From: Chlorops oryzae
Lineage: Eukaryota; Arthropoda; Insecta; Diptera; Chloropidae
DNA length: 64,000 bases
Direction: 5' to 3'
Assembly (NCBI GenBank): GCA_020466095.1
Contig: CM035809.1
Span: 20,190,430 to 20,254,429 of the forward strand
Shown piece by piece: positions 24,770 to 37,422 of this stretch; the stretch's first letter is position 1, and each line of letters starts with the position of its first letter. The notes under the pieces are model-generated. The model ran no database searches, was not told the origin of the DNA, and saw nothing but the letters and a program-made list of their open reading frames with translations. Made by a program: the position numbers and the translations under genes.

Positions 24770-25308
24770 CCAGACCAAACACTTGCGTATAAAACTATAA
24801 AGATTTTATAATCGCAAGCCCATTAAATTGGTAACATTTTAAACCATAATGTTACCAGGTCAAATTAAAAATGAGTGAGATATTTGAATATTAACAAATT
24901 TTAAGCGTTGAATATTTGATATGAATTGTACCCTTAAGGTATGCATGTCAATATTTAAGGCTAAAAATTCCTATTAGTTTTGAGTATATTTTCCTGAAAA
25001 CTTTTGTTCGAGCTATGATGATATAAACATTATTTCACTATATATTCTGACAACGTGGTAATGTTGCAATATTTTCAAGAAAACCCACGATTTTTAATAT
25101 CAAAAAATTTCGATGCATACTTTTGGGGGACTCAATTTTGAAGAGACTTCATACCAAACTTCGAAGGGCAATTCGGCACGGGTTATCGTATTCCAATCCC
25201 AATAATATTTAATATTAAAGCTAATAGGACCATTTAGAAAAAAATTGGAGGGTATGCATTTCGATTTTTGGGAAAATAAAACCCTCCCTTATATCTTGGG
25301 ACACCCTA
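24770..25308 (-). repeat. Right terminal inverted repeat of the hAT-like element
   Basis: Reverse complement of 21364-21893, ending ...GGGACACCCTA next to the second ATGGTCAT. A ~20-bp difference near the tip (TTATATCTTGGG region) is the largest mismatch between the two arms. Confidence 0.8.
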
Positions 25309-25316
25309 ATGGTCAT

Positions 25317-25894
25317 ATCTGTGTTGGTGTATATTTGATCCACACATTGAAACTTGTTCCGAATCACAATGGAAGCAATTCATTTGTCAAATGTCGGTGA
25401 GGACTTTTGGGGCAAAAGTTTTCCCGCAAAATTTTATGTTAATTGTGTGAATAATTTAAATGAATTTCAAAAATTGAACAGGATGCCTCGGTTTATTGTC
25501 CCTCGATTCCATTAATATTTAATTTTTATTATTGTCAACAAGATTTATTCGTGTTTGCGGTTAATTGGCTTAACAAAATTAAGTCATTTAAGATAGAAAA
25601 AATGAAATGAATGCGATTTTAATTATCCAATCAATGGCTCAACGTTTATTGAATGTAAGTATAATATTTTCCAAAAAAATAAGAGCTTATTTCATCACTC
25701 TGAACAAAATGATTTTAATGAGATTTTTCTACTCAATGTCAGTGATTAATTAATTTTTAATAAATAAAGCGATTATTTACGCATGACTTATACCTGCCTT
25801 CATCGACGGTTTAAGGCTTAAGCAACTAAATGAGGCAGTTATCTAAGCTGAGTGACAAAAATTTTACACTTAGAATCCTTGAAAGGACTAAAAT
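25317..25894. other. Spacer DNA between hAT-like element and right arm, no gene seen
   Basis: About 580 bp of AT-rich sequence. Nothing recognisable in either strand. Confidence 0.5.
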
Positions 25895-25915
25895 ATAAAA
25901 TCAATTAAAAACTAC

Positions 25916-26162
25916 ATCCTTGTATCGTGAAGGGAGTCTGTTTCGTTGCTGATAAGAATTCATAAATTGCATGCAGACTTGCATGGGTGGGAGTTCGTGA
26001 AATTTTGTTTTCTCCAATTCCGTTTGGCTTAACTGAAAATTCATCAAGGACATGGGAGTCCCCTGCCGCGGCGTCGATGTGCTACGTCGCTTCGTCCCCA
26101 TGAAACCGTCATAGTCCTGGGAAGCCGCCGAAGAACGGTCGTGGCCCTTGTCAATGGGTGTC
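25916..26162 (-). CDS. Candidate internal exon, unrecognised protein (right-arm copy)
   Basis: Mirror of 17816-18062, same 247-bp length, same acceptor (CTCGACAG) and possible donor (GAT|GTAGTT), still open throughout. By eye it differs by several substitutions, at least four of which change an amino acid (for example the Arg of PRRGTP to Gln and FMKSY to FMNSY), with no frameshift. Retention of the frame in a diverged duplicate mildly supports coding; the replacement changes argue for relaxed constraint. Confidence 0.4.
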
Positions 26163-29100
26163 CTGTCGAGTGTGTGTAATGCAATTTAATCCTTTGGCGC
26201 TCATTCATTATGAAAGCTCCAACTGCAACATTTTGATAAGTCCTGCTGGCATTTCTAATTCAGCGTCGAATGCATTTCGGATTCTCTGACAATTTAAGTT
26301 CCCAAAATAAAAAGGACGCCAAATGGACTTCGGAACATGCTTTCATCGTGTCGAGCTGCGAAATCAAAAAAGAAAGAAAAACTTTCAGAAAAAAAGAAGC
26401 GCGGGGAAATTGAAGGATTTCTTAAAAGCAAAAACGACTTCAATTTCCAGGAAGGAGTCCATTATTCTTATTGCAATGACTTCAGCCTTTGTTGTAGCTG
26501 CTATTGTTGCTTTTGTTGTTGTTGTTGGAGTCGAGATGGTTAATTTATGTTTTCATTTTAAAAGCTTTTCGCTTCAAGATTCTTGTCTGTCGATTCCATT
26601 CTTGGTCATGTTTCGGTGAATTTTTTGGTTCCTTTTTTCTCTTCTCTTCTTTTGCCCATGCCTTCTTCTTATCTTCTCTCTTTAAGCTTTTTCAGTTAGG
26701 GTTTTCATCAAGTGGCGAAGAGATTTCAGCGAATTGCTTTCAGAAGTAATTTGTAGTTTTAGCTGAGCTCCTCGTTAAGAAGCTGCATTATCGAGCGAAA
26801 GGAAGGACGAAAAGAGAAGCTGATTGCATCGCATTTGAGCGGCTCCTTATGCCTTATTCCACTTCCTTGTTTTATCTTATTCCTTGGACAGATCAATTTT
26901 TCTAAGAAATCAAAAAATGAGAAATAAGCTTGCCGAATCATTTAAGGGCCCCTTTAAAGAATTCTTAATTGTCAGTTACCGTTAAAGGGTCTGTCCTCAT
27001 CAAATTGTCCGCAGACCTCAAACTTCTCTTTTCATGTCAACGTTAAAAATTTAATTGCGGCTGCTCCTTTTTCCTCGTCCTGTTTGCTCAAACTTTTTCC
27101 ATGTTCAAACCATTACCCATTAACCCAATGAACTAAGTTTCAAATTATTTTTTCTCATTTCACAATTACGACAACTTTTTCCATCCTTCCGCGCTAGCTT
27201 TCCATTGCGAAGGAATATTCAAAGCAGATCCAACGAGCATACTTCGAAAAGGGGCGGCGGAAATAAAAACTTGGCTCAAAAGTTTCATGACAAATTTTAT
27301 GTCTTAAACTATTATGAGCCGCAGCCCGAAATGAATGAGCAAAGTGAACAAAGGCGAACGCGTCTGGCGTTTCATGTCGCCTGGGAACAGCAGGACTCGA
27401 GTTATGAAATTCATTCGTAAGTAGATCCTTCATGAAATCACGCAGAATCCCTCTATGTTTCTTGAAAAATTAATTTCCGTTTCAAAATTATAAAAAAAAG
27501 ATCCCGAAAAATCCGCTCTGCTTGACATTTGCAGCAGAAAGGCGCCAGCATGCGCTCGGAAGTATGCTATTGAAAATTCATTTGCGTCATTTCAGTTTGA
27601 GTTCGAGCATTCGATTGCGAAGGACTCCGTTTCGCAGAATCCCCTTTATTGCATGCTGTCAATTTCATTTACTGGCTCAAAGGATACAGAGACCTAGCAG
27701 TGAGCTCAGGACCTCATGACGTTCTTCTCTCCAATAAAATTGAATGAGCCGGCGAATGGATTTTCAATGGGACATACAGTGAAATCGATATCAAGTGCTT
27801 CAGTTTAAGGAGCTCAATTCAAGACAAAAAACGAATCAATAGACCAAACAGCTTAGAATTGGTTCATCAATCGGATAAGGGTGTATGAAGCAATTGAATC
27901 CACAAAAAAATTTAAACATTTTCATTTCCTTAGATTCAGGATTCCCCCTCCCACAATATTTGTGAATAAATCGAGCGATTCGACTCACCGTGGCATGCCT
28001 CGGCAGAATATTGCCAGCGATAAGGCTTGCATTCTCGTTTGTTTTTCTTTATTGAAGTATCCTTTATGGAATTTTACTCCTGGACAACAAGGACTCCTGA
28101 TATAATACACGAAAATATTCACGTGAATATTCGCTGCACTTCATCATGAAGCCCTGCTGACAATGCAAACGTTGTGCAAATTGTCCCAATCGCAATGAAA
28201 ATATGACCCTCCCTCTGTGCTCCATTCACCCCTCTTCTGCCGCACAACTGCGCTTCCTTCGAAAATAGGAAAGGTAAAGAGTCTGGGTTCCATAAAATCG
28301 CATTGCAAGGGAAATGATAAAATAACTGAGCAACGAAAGTCAATATAAAAATTCTTTCTTTCTCACTTTGCTGTAAGGACGAATGGAAAATACAGTGCAC
28401 CATAAAGAGAATCGTATTTAAGGACTCGAATTTTGTCGTCCTGAAAATGAGTTAAAGGCAGGCAAAATGTGAAAATCGGAGTCTATTTTTTGATCATATT
28501 AAATCACCGTTTGCAGGAGTTACAGCCTCATTTGTGTCCATCAATTTATCTCCGACCATCCACTGAATCCTCCATCACTTCCAGCTTAATTGAATCCAAT
28601 TCTCTTCAAAGCTTTAGTCGGTTTTGTGTTGCGAACTGCGGGTGGGCAAGGCTGGAAATTCACTTCGCCCGCAGAATTTGGAAATTTCAAAATTTGAAAC
28701 GCTCATTTGCGAGACCGTCCGACGACATCCATTACCGTCAATCGCTGCTGGTAATAATTGCTCTGACGAGCAGATTGATGGTAATTGGACTAACTGGGAG
28801 TCTGGACACAAGGCTGTGGCTCCGTAAAACATTTTATGGGACCTGTGAGTGTCTGTGAATGGCGATGACTGCTGCTGCAATTGACTGAGTGAGGAATGGA
28901 ATTGACTCGTCCTGCCATTCGTTTGAGGCCGATTAAGCGCTTTGTTCGGAGCGACCATTCCACTCGAAAGCGCAGTTATCCCTTTCAACTTATTTGGATA
29001 AAAAGTCGAAGGATTTGTAGGGACCATTTGAGTGTTAGCAGACGACAAAAGCTTATCTTAGGCCATTTTAAGCTTCAGAAAGGATCTCTGCATATTATTG

Positions 29101-29247
29101 ATTGATTTAATTATTCCTAAATATAAATGTTAACGAAAATACGACATGGTGCTATGCTCAGAAAACTTCCTTAGAGGATTTCAAATGCAACTCTGTGTAC
29201 TCCGAGAGAGTCAAAGTGGCTCGCTGTCATTTCTGTCAGCTTAGAAA

Positions 29248-30010
29248 ATGTTTTTCCACGTGCGTAGCTTCCTTCGCTTCCGTTTCAATGATGGCGAACT
29301 TGATCGGAGTTTTTTTTTTTTTTCTTATATTTTTAGATTTCTATGCGGCATGACATCTGCATCCTCGTTACTTTGGTGCTGACCTCCAGGATAAGCTGAA
29401 GGAGAAGCTGCGATGTGACATCGAGGGCTCGTGCACGGGGCGATACGGATTCGTGATTGCGATCACAGCCATTGAAGAAGTCGGCTCGGGCTTCTTGATT
29501 CCGAACGAAGGCTTCGTCCAATTTCCGATGAAGTTCAAAGGAATCGTCTTTAGGCCTTTTAAGGGTGAGATCCTTGATGGCATCGTCAAGCAGGTCAACA
29601 AGGTAAGTTGGCTTCCGTGTGAAAATTGTCAGAGCTTACTTTTTTGACGCCCATAGGTTGGAGTTTTTGTGGATGTGGGGCCGCTTTCTTGTTTCATCTC
29701 GCGTTTGGTAAGTTTCTATGTTAAGGGATGAAAGAAGGGGAAAGAGATTCATAATCGAATCGTTACAGTCCCTTCCGCTTGACATGAAATACTGCTGCCT
29801 GGACAAACAGGCGTGCTACCGGACTGAGGAGGAGGACATGGTCGTTATGGAAGGCAGCAAGATTCGTTTCAAGTTGATAGGCCCGCTGTGAAGTCCAAGG
29901 ATTTGTAAGTTTCCTCTGCCCCAACTTAAGGACTTCAGTTTTAATAAAAGGATTTTTCCGAAGTTCGGCGTTGGAAGCTTAAGCGAAGATTATTTGGGCA
30001 CATAGACTGA
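29248..30010 (+). pseudogene. RPB7 pseudogene (right-arm copy)
   Basis: All five exons and four introns of the left-arm RPB7 gene are present on the plus strand, exon 1 at 29248-29259. It is disabled by a 4-base deletion early in exon 2 (after GGCATGACATC, near 29355), a 2-base deletion in exon 4 (near 29881) and a 1-base deletion in the last exon, which creates a TAG at 30003. The splice signals look intact. Presence of introns shows DNA-level duplication, not retroposition. Confidence 0.9.
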
Positions 30011-31249
30011 GACGGAAGCTTTGGCTTCGAAGGATTCATAAGCAATAAAAGACATTTAAATCAAGGATCCTGTGGGACCCTTCAAGCGATATTTTAACAC
30101 ACTTCGTATCGAAGCTCTTCGTGACTTGACTTCTCAACTCTTAATTAATTTCATTAAAAACTTACTCGGCTGTCTGACTGTAAATTGTCTCAACATTATT
30201 GGAAGTCTCCTGGGATTGAATGTCCAAATTAGACGATTAAATTCGTCATTAGAGGACTTTTTAATTAGCTGCTCTTCGTTTTGCTTTCCTCATTAAGGAT
30301 TTAAACTTTGGGCTCTTCGATGTTTTAACTCCCCAAAGGGGACGAATTGGATTTTCCTTAAGTGCTTCGAAAAATTTCTCCTCATCCTCGACTTCCAAAG
30401 TTATTGAAAGGATTTTGAGTTGAAGTTTTTCAAAGCGAATTTAGTCCTTGAAGCAAGTCGAAACAAATCAGAAGCGGAAATTCATTCGAAGGCTTGAGTC
30501 ATTTCCAGATCAATGTCCGACCGCTTTTCAAAGTTTTCCCAACGGTGATGAAATCTATTCGTGTCCAACCGACTGACAGGCCACTGAAAAGTAATTTATG
30601 AATCCACATCAACAAAATTCGTTGAAGGAATGCCGACGGAGCACAGGCAGACATGTTTTCAATCCATACAGGGTGATGCTCATTGATTTATATGCAGGGA
30701 ACGGTATGAAGGCAGCTGGGCAGAAGGGCTTAGTGGATCCGGAGACACGAGTTTCGACCTCTTCGCTTATAAATATCTCTTATGCAATATTTATATTGTG
30801 CTCCTGAAGTCCTTTCTATTATCTGAAACCTAGGATTCGTCAATTCTTCAAGAGCATTGATTATGGTTTGGCTTGTGAGTCACCCTGCATTAGAAAGCGA
30901 ATGTATTTTAAATTAAAGCCCACCCGCTGGCACTTCGAATGTCCGAGTTTTGGATTTTGCAAGCGGAATCGGAATTTCATTTGAATTAAATTTTCGTGTT
31001 CACTTCAAAGTTTCCGAGTTGAGTTGATTTTCTGTTTCGGTTTTGTGCGTTGGTTCGAAAACTTCGGAGCTTTTTTACGAGAAGCAGCTTCACTGTTAGT
31101 CGGATAAATAATGTGTACATTGCAATTTGTTGTTACTTTCGAGTGCTTGTGAATTAAACTCGAGGATATCCTGCGAAACTATTTCAATTAACCCCAAAAA
31201 AAGTTTCCCTCAACCGATCGAAATGAGTGAAAAGTTTGAGCTACGCGCA

Positions 31250-34200
31250 AAACCCAATACCCCAAAATGTCTTAAAATGCATCAATTTTGCAAATTTTTA
31301 TTAATTCTAAGGCAAATAGATGCTATTGCATTTAAAATTGGGAAAAAAAAATTTTTTGGAATTTTTTTAAACAAGGGTATTATACGTCCAAAATTTTTCG
31401 ATAAAAAACCCAATACCCCCAAAATGTCTTAAAATGCATCAATTTTGCAAATTTTTATTAATTCTAAGGCAAATAGATGCTATTGCATTTAAAATTGGAA
31501 AAAAAAATTTTTGGAATTTTTTAAACGGGGTTAGGTATTATACGTCCCAAAATTTTCGATAAAAAAACCAATACCCCAAAATGGTCTTAAAATGCATCAA
31601 AATTTGCAAATTTTTATTAATTCTAAAGGCAAATAGATGCTATTGCAATTTAAAATTGGGAAAAAAAATTTTTTTGGAATTTTTTTAACAAGGTTATTAT
31701 ACGTCCAAATTTTTCGATAAAAAACCCAATACCCCAAAATGTCTTAAAATGCATCAATTTTGCAAATTTTTATTAATTCTAAGGCAAATAGATGCTATTG
31801 CATTTAAAATTGGGGAAAAAAAATTTTTTTTGGAATTTTTTTAACAAGGGTATTATACGTCCAAATTTTTCGATAAAAAACCCAATACCCCAAAATGTCT
31901 TAAAATGCATCAATTTTGCAAATTTTTATTAATTCTAAGGCAAATAGATGCTATTGCATTTAAAATTGGGAAAAAAAAATTTTTTGGAATTTTTTTAACA
32001 AGGGTTTTATACGTCCAAATTTTTCGATAAAAAACCCAATACCCCAAAATGTCTTAAAATGCATAAATTTTGCAAATTTTTATTAATTCTAAGGCAAATA
32101 GATGCTATTGCATTTAAAATTGGGGAAAAAAAAATTTTTTGGAATTTTTTTAACAAGGGTATTATACGTCCAAATTTTTCGATAAAAAACCCAATACCCC
32201 AAAATGTCTTAAAATGCATAAATTTTGCAAATTTTTATTAATTCTAAGGCAAATAGATGCTATTGCATTTAAAATTGGGGAAAAAAAAAAATTTTTTGGA
32301 ATTTTTTTAACAAGGGTATTATACGTCCAAATTTTTCGATAAAAAACCCAATACCCCAAAATGTCTTAAAAATGCATCAATTTTGCAAATTTTTATTAAT
32401 TCTAAGGCAAATAGATGCTATTGCATTTAAAATTGGAAAAAAAAAATTTTTTTTGGAATTTTTTTAACAAGGGTTTTTATTATACGTCCAAATTTTTTCG
32501 ATAAAAAACCCAAACCCCAAAATGTCTTAAAATGCATCAATTTTGCAAATTTTTATTAATTCTAAGGCAAATAGATGCTATTGCATTTAAAATTTGGGAA
32601 AAAAAATTTTTTGGAATTTTTTTTAAACAAGGGTATTATACGTCCAAATTTTTTCGATAAAAAACCCAATACCCCAAAATGTCTTTAAAATGCATCAATT
32701 TTGCAAATTTTTATTAATTCTAAGGCAAATAGATGCTATTGCATTTAAAATTGGGAAAAAAAAAATTTTTTGGAATTTTTTTAACAAGGGTATTTATACG
32801 TCCAAATTTTTCGATAAAAAAAACCCAATACCCCAAAATGTCTTAAAATGCATAATTTTGCAAATTTTTATTAATTCTAAGGCAAATAGATGCTATTGCA
32901 TTTAAAATTGGGAAAAAAAAAAATTTTGGAATTTTTTTAACAAGGGTATTATACGTCCAAATTTTTCGATAAAAAACCCAATACCCAAAATGTCTTAAAA
33001 TGCATAATTTTGCAAATTTTTATTAATTCTAAGGCAAATAGATGCTATTGCATTTAAAATTGGGAAAAAAAAATTTTTTTGGGAATTTTTTTAAAAGGGT
33101 ATTATACGTCCAAATTTTTCGAAAAAAACCCAATACCCCAAAATGTCTTAAAATGCATAATTTTGCAAATTTTTATTAATTCTAAGGCAAATAGATGCTA
33201 TTGCATTTAAAATTGGGAAAAAAAATTTTTTTGGAATTTTTTTAACAAGGGTATTATACGTCCAAATTTTTCGATAAAAAACCCAATACCCCAAAATGTC
33301 TTAAAATGCATCAATTTTGCAAATTTTTATTAATTCTAAGGCAAATAGATGCTATTGCATTTAAAATTGGGAAAAAAAATTTTTTTGGAATTTTTTTAAC
33401 AAGGGTATTATACGTCCAAATTTTTCGAAAAAAACCCAATACCCCAAAATGTCTTAAAATGCATAAATTTTGCAAATTTTTATTAATTCTAAGGCAAATA
33501 GATGCTATTGCATTTAAAATTGGGAAAAAAATTTTTTTGGAATTTTTTTAACAAGGGTATTATACGTCCAAATTTTTCGATAAAAACCAATACCCAAAAT
33601 GTCTTAAAATGCATAATTTTGCAAATTTTTATTAATTCTAAGGCAAATAGATGCTATTGCATTTAAAATTGGGAAAAAAAATTTTTTGGAATTTTTTTAA
33701 CAAGGGTATTATACGTCCAAATTTTTCGATAAAAAACCATACCCAAAATGTCTTAAAATGCATAATTTTGCAAATTTTTATTAATTCTAAGGCAAATAGA
33801 TGCTATTGCATTTAAAATTGGGAAAAAAATTTTTTGGAATTTTTTTAACAAGGGTATTATACGTCCAATTTTCGATAAAAAACCAATACCCCAAAAGTCT
33901 AAAATGCATAAATTTTGCAATTTTTATTAATTCTAAGGCAAATAGATGCTATTGCATTTAAATTGGGAAAAAAAAATTTTTGGAATTTTTTAACAAGGGT
34001 ATTATACGTCCAAATTTTTCGATAAAAACCAATACCAAAATGTCTTAAAATGCATAATTTTGCAAATTTTATTAATCTAAGGCAAATAGATGCTATTGCA
34101 TTAAATTGGGAAAAAAATTTTTTGGAATTTTTTAACAAGGGTTTATACGTCAAATTTTTCGATAAAAAACCCAATACCCCAAAATGTCTTAAAATGCATA

Positions 34201-35167
34201 AATTTTGCAATTTTTATTAATTCTAAGGCAAATAGATGCTATTGCATTTAAAATTGGGAAAAAAAAATTTTTTGGATTTTTTTAACAAGGGTATTATACG
34301 TCCAAATTTTCGATAAAAAACCAATACCCCAAAATGTCTTAAAATGCATAATTTTGCAATTTTTATTAATTCTAAGGCAAATAGATGCTATTGCATTTAA
34401 AATTGGGAAAAAAAAATTTTTTGGAATTTTTTTAACAAGGGTATTATACGTCCAAATTTTCGATAAAAACCCAATACCCCAAAATGTCTTAAATGCATAA
34501 TTTTGCAATTTTTATTAATTCTAAGGCAAATAGATGCTATTGCATTAAAATTGGGAAAAAAAATTTTTTGGATTTTTTTAACAAGGGTATTATACGTCCA
34601 AATTTTTCGATAAAAACCCAATACCCCAAAATGTCTTAAAATGATAAATTTGCAAATTTTATTAATTCTAAGGCAAATAGATGCTATTGCATTTAAAATT
34701 GGGAAAAAAAATTTTTTTGGAATTTTTTTAACAAGGGTATTATTACGTCCAAATTTTTCGATAAAAACCCAATACCCCAAGTTAAAATGAAAAAAATTTT
34801 TTTAATTTAAAAAAGGTATTATTTAAAAATTGGGAAAAAAAAATTTTTTAATTTTTTTTAAAAGGGTATTTGTTTTTAAAAACAAATAAAATTTTTAAAA
34901 AAATTTTTTTAATTTAAAAAAGATGTATTATTTAAAAATTTGGGAAAAAAAATTTTTAATTTTTTTAACAAGGGTTTTTGCCAAATTTTTATAAAAAAAC
35001 CCAATACCCAAAATTGTTTAAAATGAAAAAAAATTTTTTTAATTTAAAAAAGATTATTCTTTAAAATTGGGAAAAAAAAATTTTTAATTTTTTTAAAAGG
35101 GATTAATCCAAATTTTTTAAAAAACCCAAACCCAAAATGTTTAAAATGAAAAAAATTTTTTTAAATT
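31250..35167. repeat. Satellite array, ~155-bp unit, at least 23 recognisable copies
   Basis: The unit contains CCCAATACCCCAAAATGTCT, TTTTATTAATTCTAAGGCAA, ATAGATGCTATTGCATTTAA, an A8T6-like tract, AACAAGGGTATTATACGTCC and TTTTTCGATAAAAAA. The GGCAAATAGATGCTATTGC core occurs 23 times from 31318 to about 34690. Spacing falls from about 158 to 145 bp along the array because bases are lost from homopolymers. From about 34780 to the gap the unit collapses to A/T runs with only fragments readable. Many small ORFs on both strands are artefacts of the repeat. Confidence 0.95.
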
Positions 35168-35267
35168 NNNNNNNNNNNNNNNNNNNNNNNNNNNNNNNNN
35201 NNNNNNNNNNNNNNNNNNNNNNNNNNNNNNNNNNNNNNNNNNNNNNNNNNNNNNNNNNNNNNNNNNN
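35168..35267. other. Assembly gap (100 N)
   Basis: Exactly 100 N, the usual placeholder for a gap of unknown size, at the end of the satellite. True array length and the sequence across it are unknown. Confidence 0.99.
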
Positions 35268-36235
35268 AACGTTCTAATTGAATTGTCAGACATTGCTGCT
35301 TTTTACACGCTTTCCGGCATTTGGTCGCCTTCCTCGATGAAATCATAATTTTTCGATTCATTTATTTGGATTCCAGAATTATTTTTCTTTCTCTTTTTAT
35401 GGAGATTATATTCTTGTTTTCTTATCATTGCCTTAATAAAACGAGTCCCATGACCTTTTTTTATGTCCTGGTCTTTGGAGCATAAAGGAAACGCCGACTC
35501 TATTCATTCATTCAAACGTGAAACGTCCGTTTTTTTCCTTTGAGAAAATAATTTGATATAAGTATAAGAAAAATCGCTTTGAAAATGTTGTTTTGAGTCT
35601 CCTTAGAGACACTTTCTTATCGGTCTTGGAACGGTCAAAGGAAATAATAACGCTGGAGGAATTCCCACTTTTGTGTTCAATTAAGCTAAGTGCCAAAAGC
35701 TCTGTATTTGGCTTGTTATTATGATGTGATAAAGAATTCCTTTAATGTTCTTGAAAATGTGTTGAATGAATCTTTTAAAGAACAAAGCTCTTCGACCTTT
35801 TAGTTAGTGTAGAATAGTTGAATCGGCCCACTGTTGATTTTCCTGAAAAGATAAGGAGATATCCAAATCCTCAATTTCCTATTCCATGCCATGAACAAAG
35901 CCTTGATTTAAACCAAAAACTATCCTTGTAGTCAAGTTTTAAATAGGCTTGAGATCGTCTCTGGCTAAAATTATTTTTCTTTCTTGTGTGCTTAAGACCA
36001 AAGAGCTCCCAAAAGTCATTCATCAAGTCGATTTTAGCCCTTAAAAACCTTTTGTCGGTCACTAGGATACCCCTTAAATTTATTTCCATTTCTCCTTTTA
36101 TTCCCAGTTCTCTATAATATTCTTGTGAGGAAAGAAAATAAAGCAATGCCATGACAATTTGCTTTCCCCTCCCAAAAATATGTTTTTGTAAATAGTAAAT
36201 TGTTTTAAGAAAAAACAAATTTTTATTTTTGCTTT
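35268..36235. other. Host DNA between gap and element B, no gene seen
   Basis: Resumes in non-satellite AT-rich sequence. An open stretch on the minus strand (36218-35871) has no recognisable motif and I do not call it. This DNA was contiguous with 46064 onward before element B inserted. Confidence 0.5.
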
Positions 36236-36239
36236 AATT

Positions 36240-37386
36240 TGTAGTGGAAGTCGACCAAGCGTAGCGCCCTATTAAAATTAGAAAAAAAAAACAGGAGAAA
36301 AAAAAAACTAAGCTGTAACTCTCATGATCATCTCAATTCAGTTGGTTCGATCCTCAAGTGTTTACGAGCTAAAATCACATGAGCATATCGCATTATCCGA
36401 AAAAAAAAAAAATTTATTTCTTATATTCTTCAAATGCGTAAGAACTGAAATCGCCTGATTTTACCGCAAGCCCTTTGCTATGCCTCTAAGTCAACCAAGT
36501 TCGAAAACAAGTTGCACTATTTGTTTTCGAACTAAACGCATAGAAAACCAGAGAAAAAAATTTTAAGCATGACTTCGGCGAAGGTTACACCAATACGATG
36601 TTCTTGCGGAAAAATCAGTTTAGATTTGATCTTGATCGTGAGCAGTCCGCTCAAAGAAAAAAAAAAACGTGATAAAAATATAAAGAAAAAATAAAACTTA
36701 AACTGACTTATATTCAATCGAAAAATAAAAATTTACATAAAAAGAAACTAAAATTTGGTTAATGCTAACCACTCTAAAGTTCCCAGATGAACTATGTTCG
36801 TGCCTAAAATTTGACTAGAGAAAAAAAAAAAAAAACCCTTCTTATTAAACGTGAATATTTCCTAAACCTTAAAAAAAAAAAAAAAAAAAAAAATGCCTTA
36901 TAATCTCTTATGCGTGCGAATATAAAACGTGCAAAAAAAAAAAAAAATTTATATAAAACATTTTCGAACATTGCGCAGTCAATTCGAACAGCTACAGTGT
37001 GCTGCTAGTTTCCGTTTTCCACTCAAAGCTCTTTAAAACAAACTCGAAAACTCAAATTAACGCGATGAAACTGAATTAAGCAAAGAACGATCAACCAAAC
37101 AAAAAAAAAAAAAAAAAAAAAAAAAAAGCTTAATAACAACCACTAACCGACACTCAAGCGAGACGGATACTGCCAACGAAAGGAAGATTCACTTTGGAAT
37201 CCCGCAGGAACTCGATTTTGTTGCGCAGTGTAATTTGCGAAGCATTTGAAAAAGCGGCAGAGGAATACCAGTTGGTGCGATAAGGGCCGTATAAAGCAGA
37301 AGGGAAAATGAAACTTGCCTCATTGATAAAAAGATAAGCCATATTTCAACTACACCTGTATACAAAAGTTTATTACTCTAGTCATT

Positions 37387-37422
<36 letters not shown>

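Larger units (their letters stand above)
21364..25308. mobile_element. DNA transposon with 8-bp TSD and ~530-bp terminal inverted repeats (hAT-like, non-autonomous)
   Basis: The ends are TAGGGTGTCCCA at 21364 and its reverse complement ending at 25308, flanked by the same 8-bp sequence ATGGTCAT (21356-21363 and 25309-25316). An 8-bp target duplication and TAG... ends fit the hAT superfamily; P-like elements also make 8-bp duplications. The inverted repeats continue, with some divergence, to about 21893 and 24770. No transposase is visible. The interior contains a second insertion (23341-24760). Confidence 0.8.
25895..31249 (-). repeat. Right arm of large inverted duplication
   Basis: Reverse complement of 12739-18082. 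It ends with GAGCTACGCGC at about 31249, after which the 155-bp satellite begins at once. It carries a damaged RPB7 copy (29248-30010, plus strand) and the second candidate exon (25916-26162, minus strand). The two RPB7 copies are divergently oriented. Confidence 0.9.

Noticed and set aside
31250..34780. Many ORFs of 60-127 codons on both strands (repeats of ...ICLRINKNLQNLCILRHFG or its reverse)
   Set aside because: Pure by-products of the 155-bp satellite; frames are interrupted wherever unit lengths change.
31250..35167. CRISPR-like regular repeat array
   Set aside because: Units are contiguous and near-identical with no unique spacers; this is eukaryotic satellite DNA.
35871..36218. 115-codon minus-strand ORF next to element B
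   Set aside because: No recognisable domain, hydrophobic/basic composition typical of random AT-rich sequence, and no support from a second copy.
36330..36380. GGTTCGATCC in LTR B resembling a tRNA B box
   Set aside because: No matching A box at the right distance and no cloverleaf; repeated at 44058 only because it lies in the LTR.
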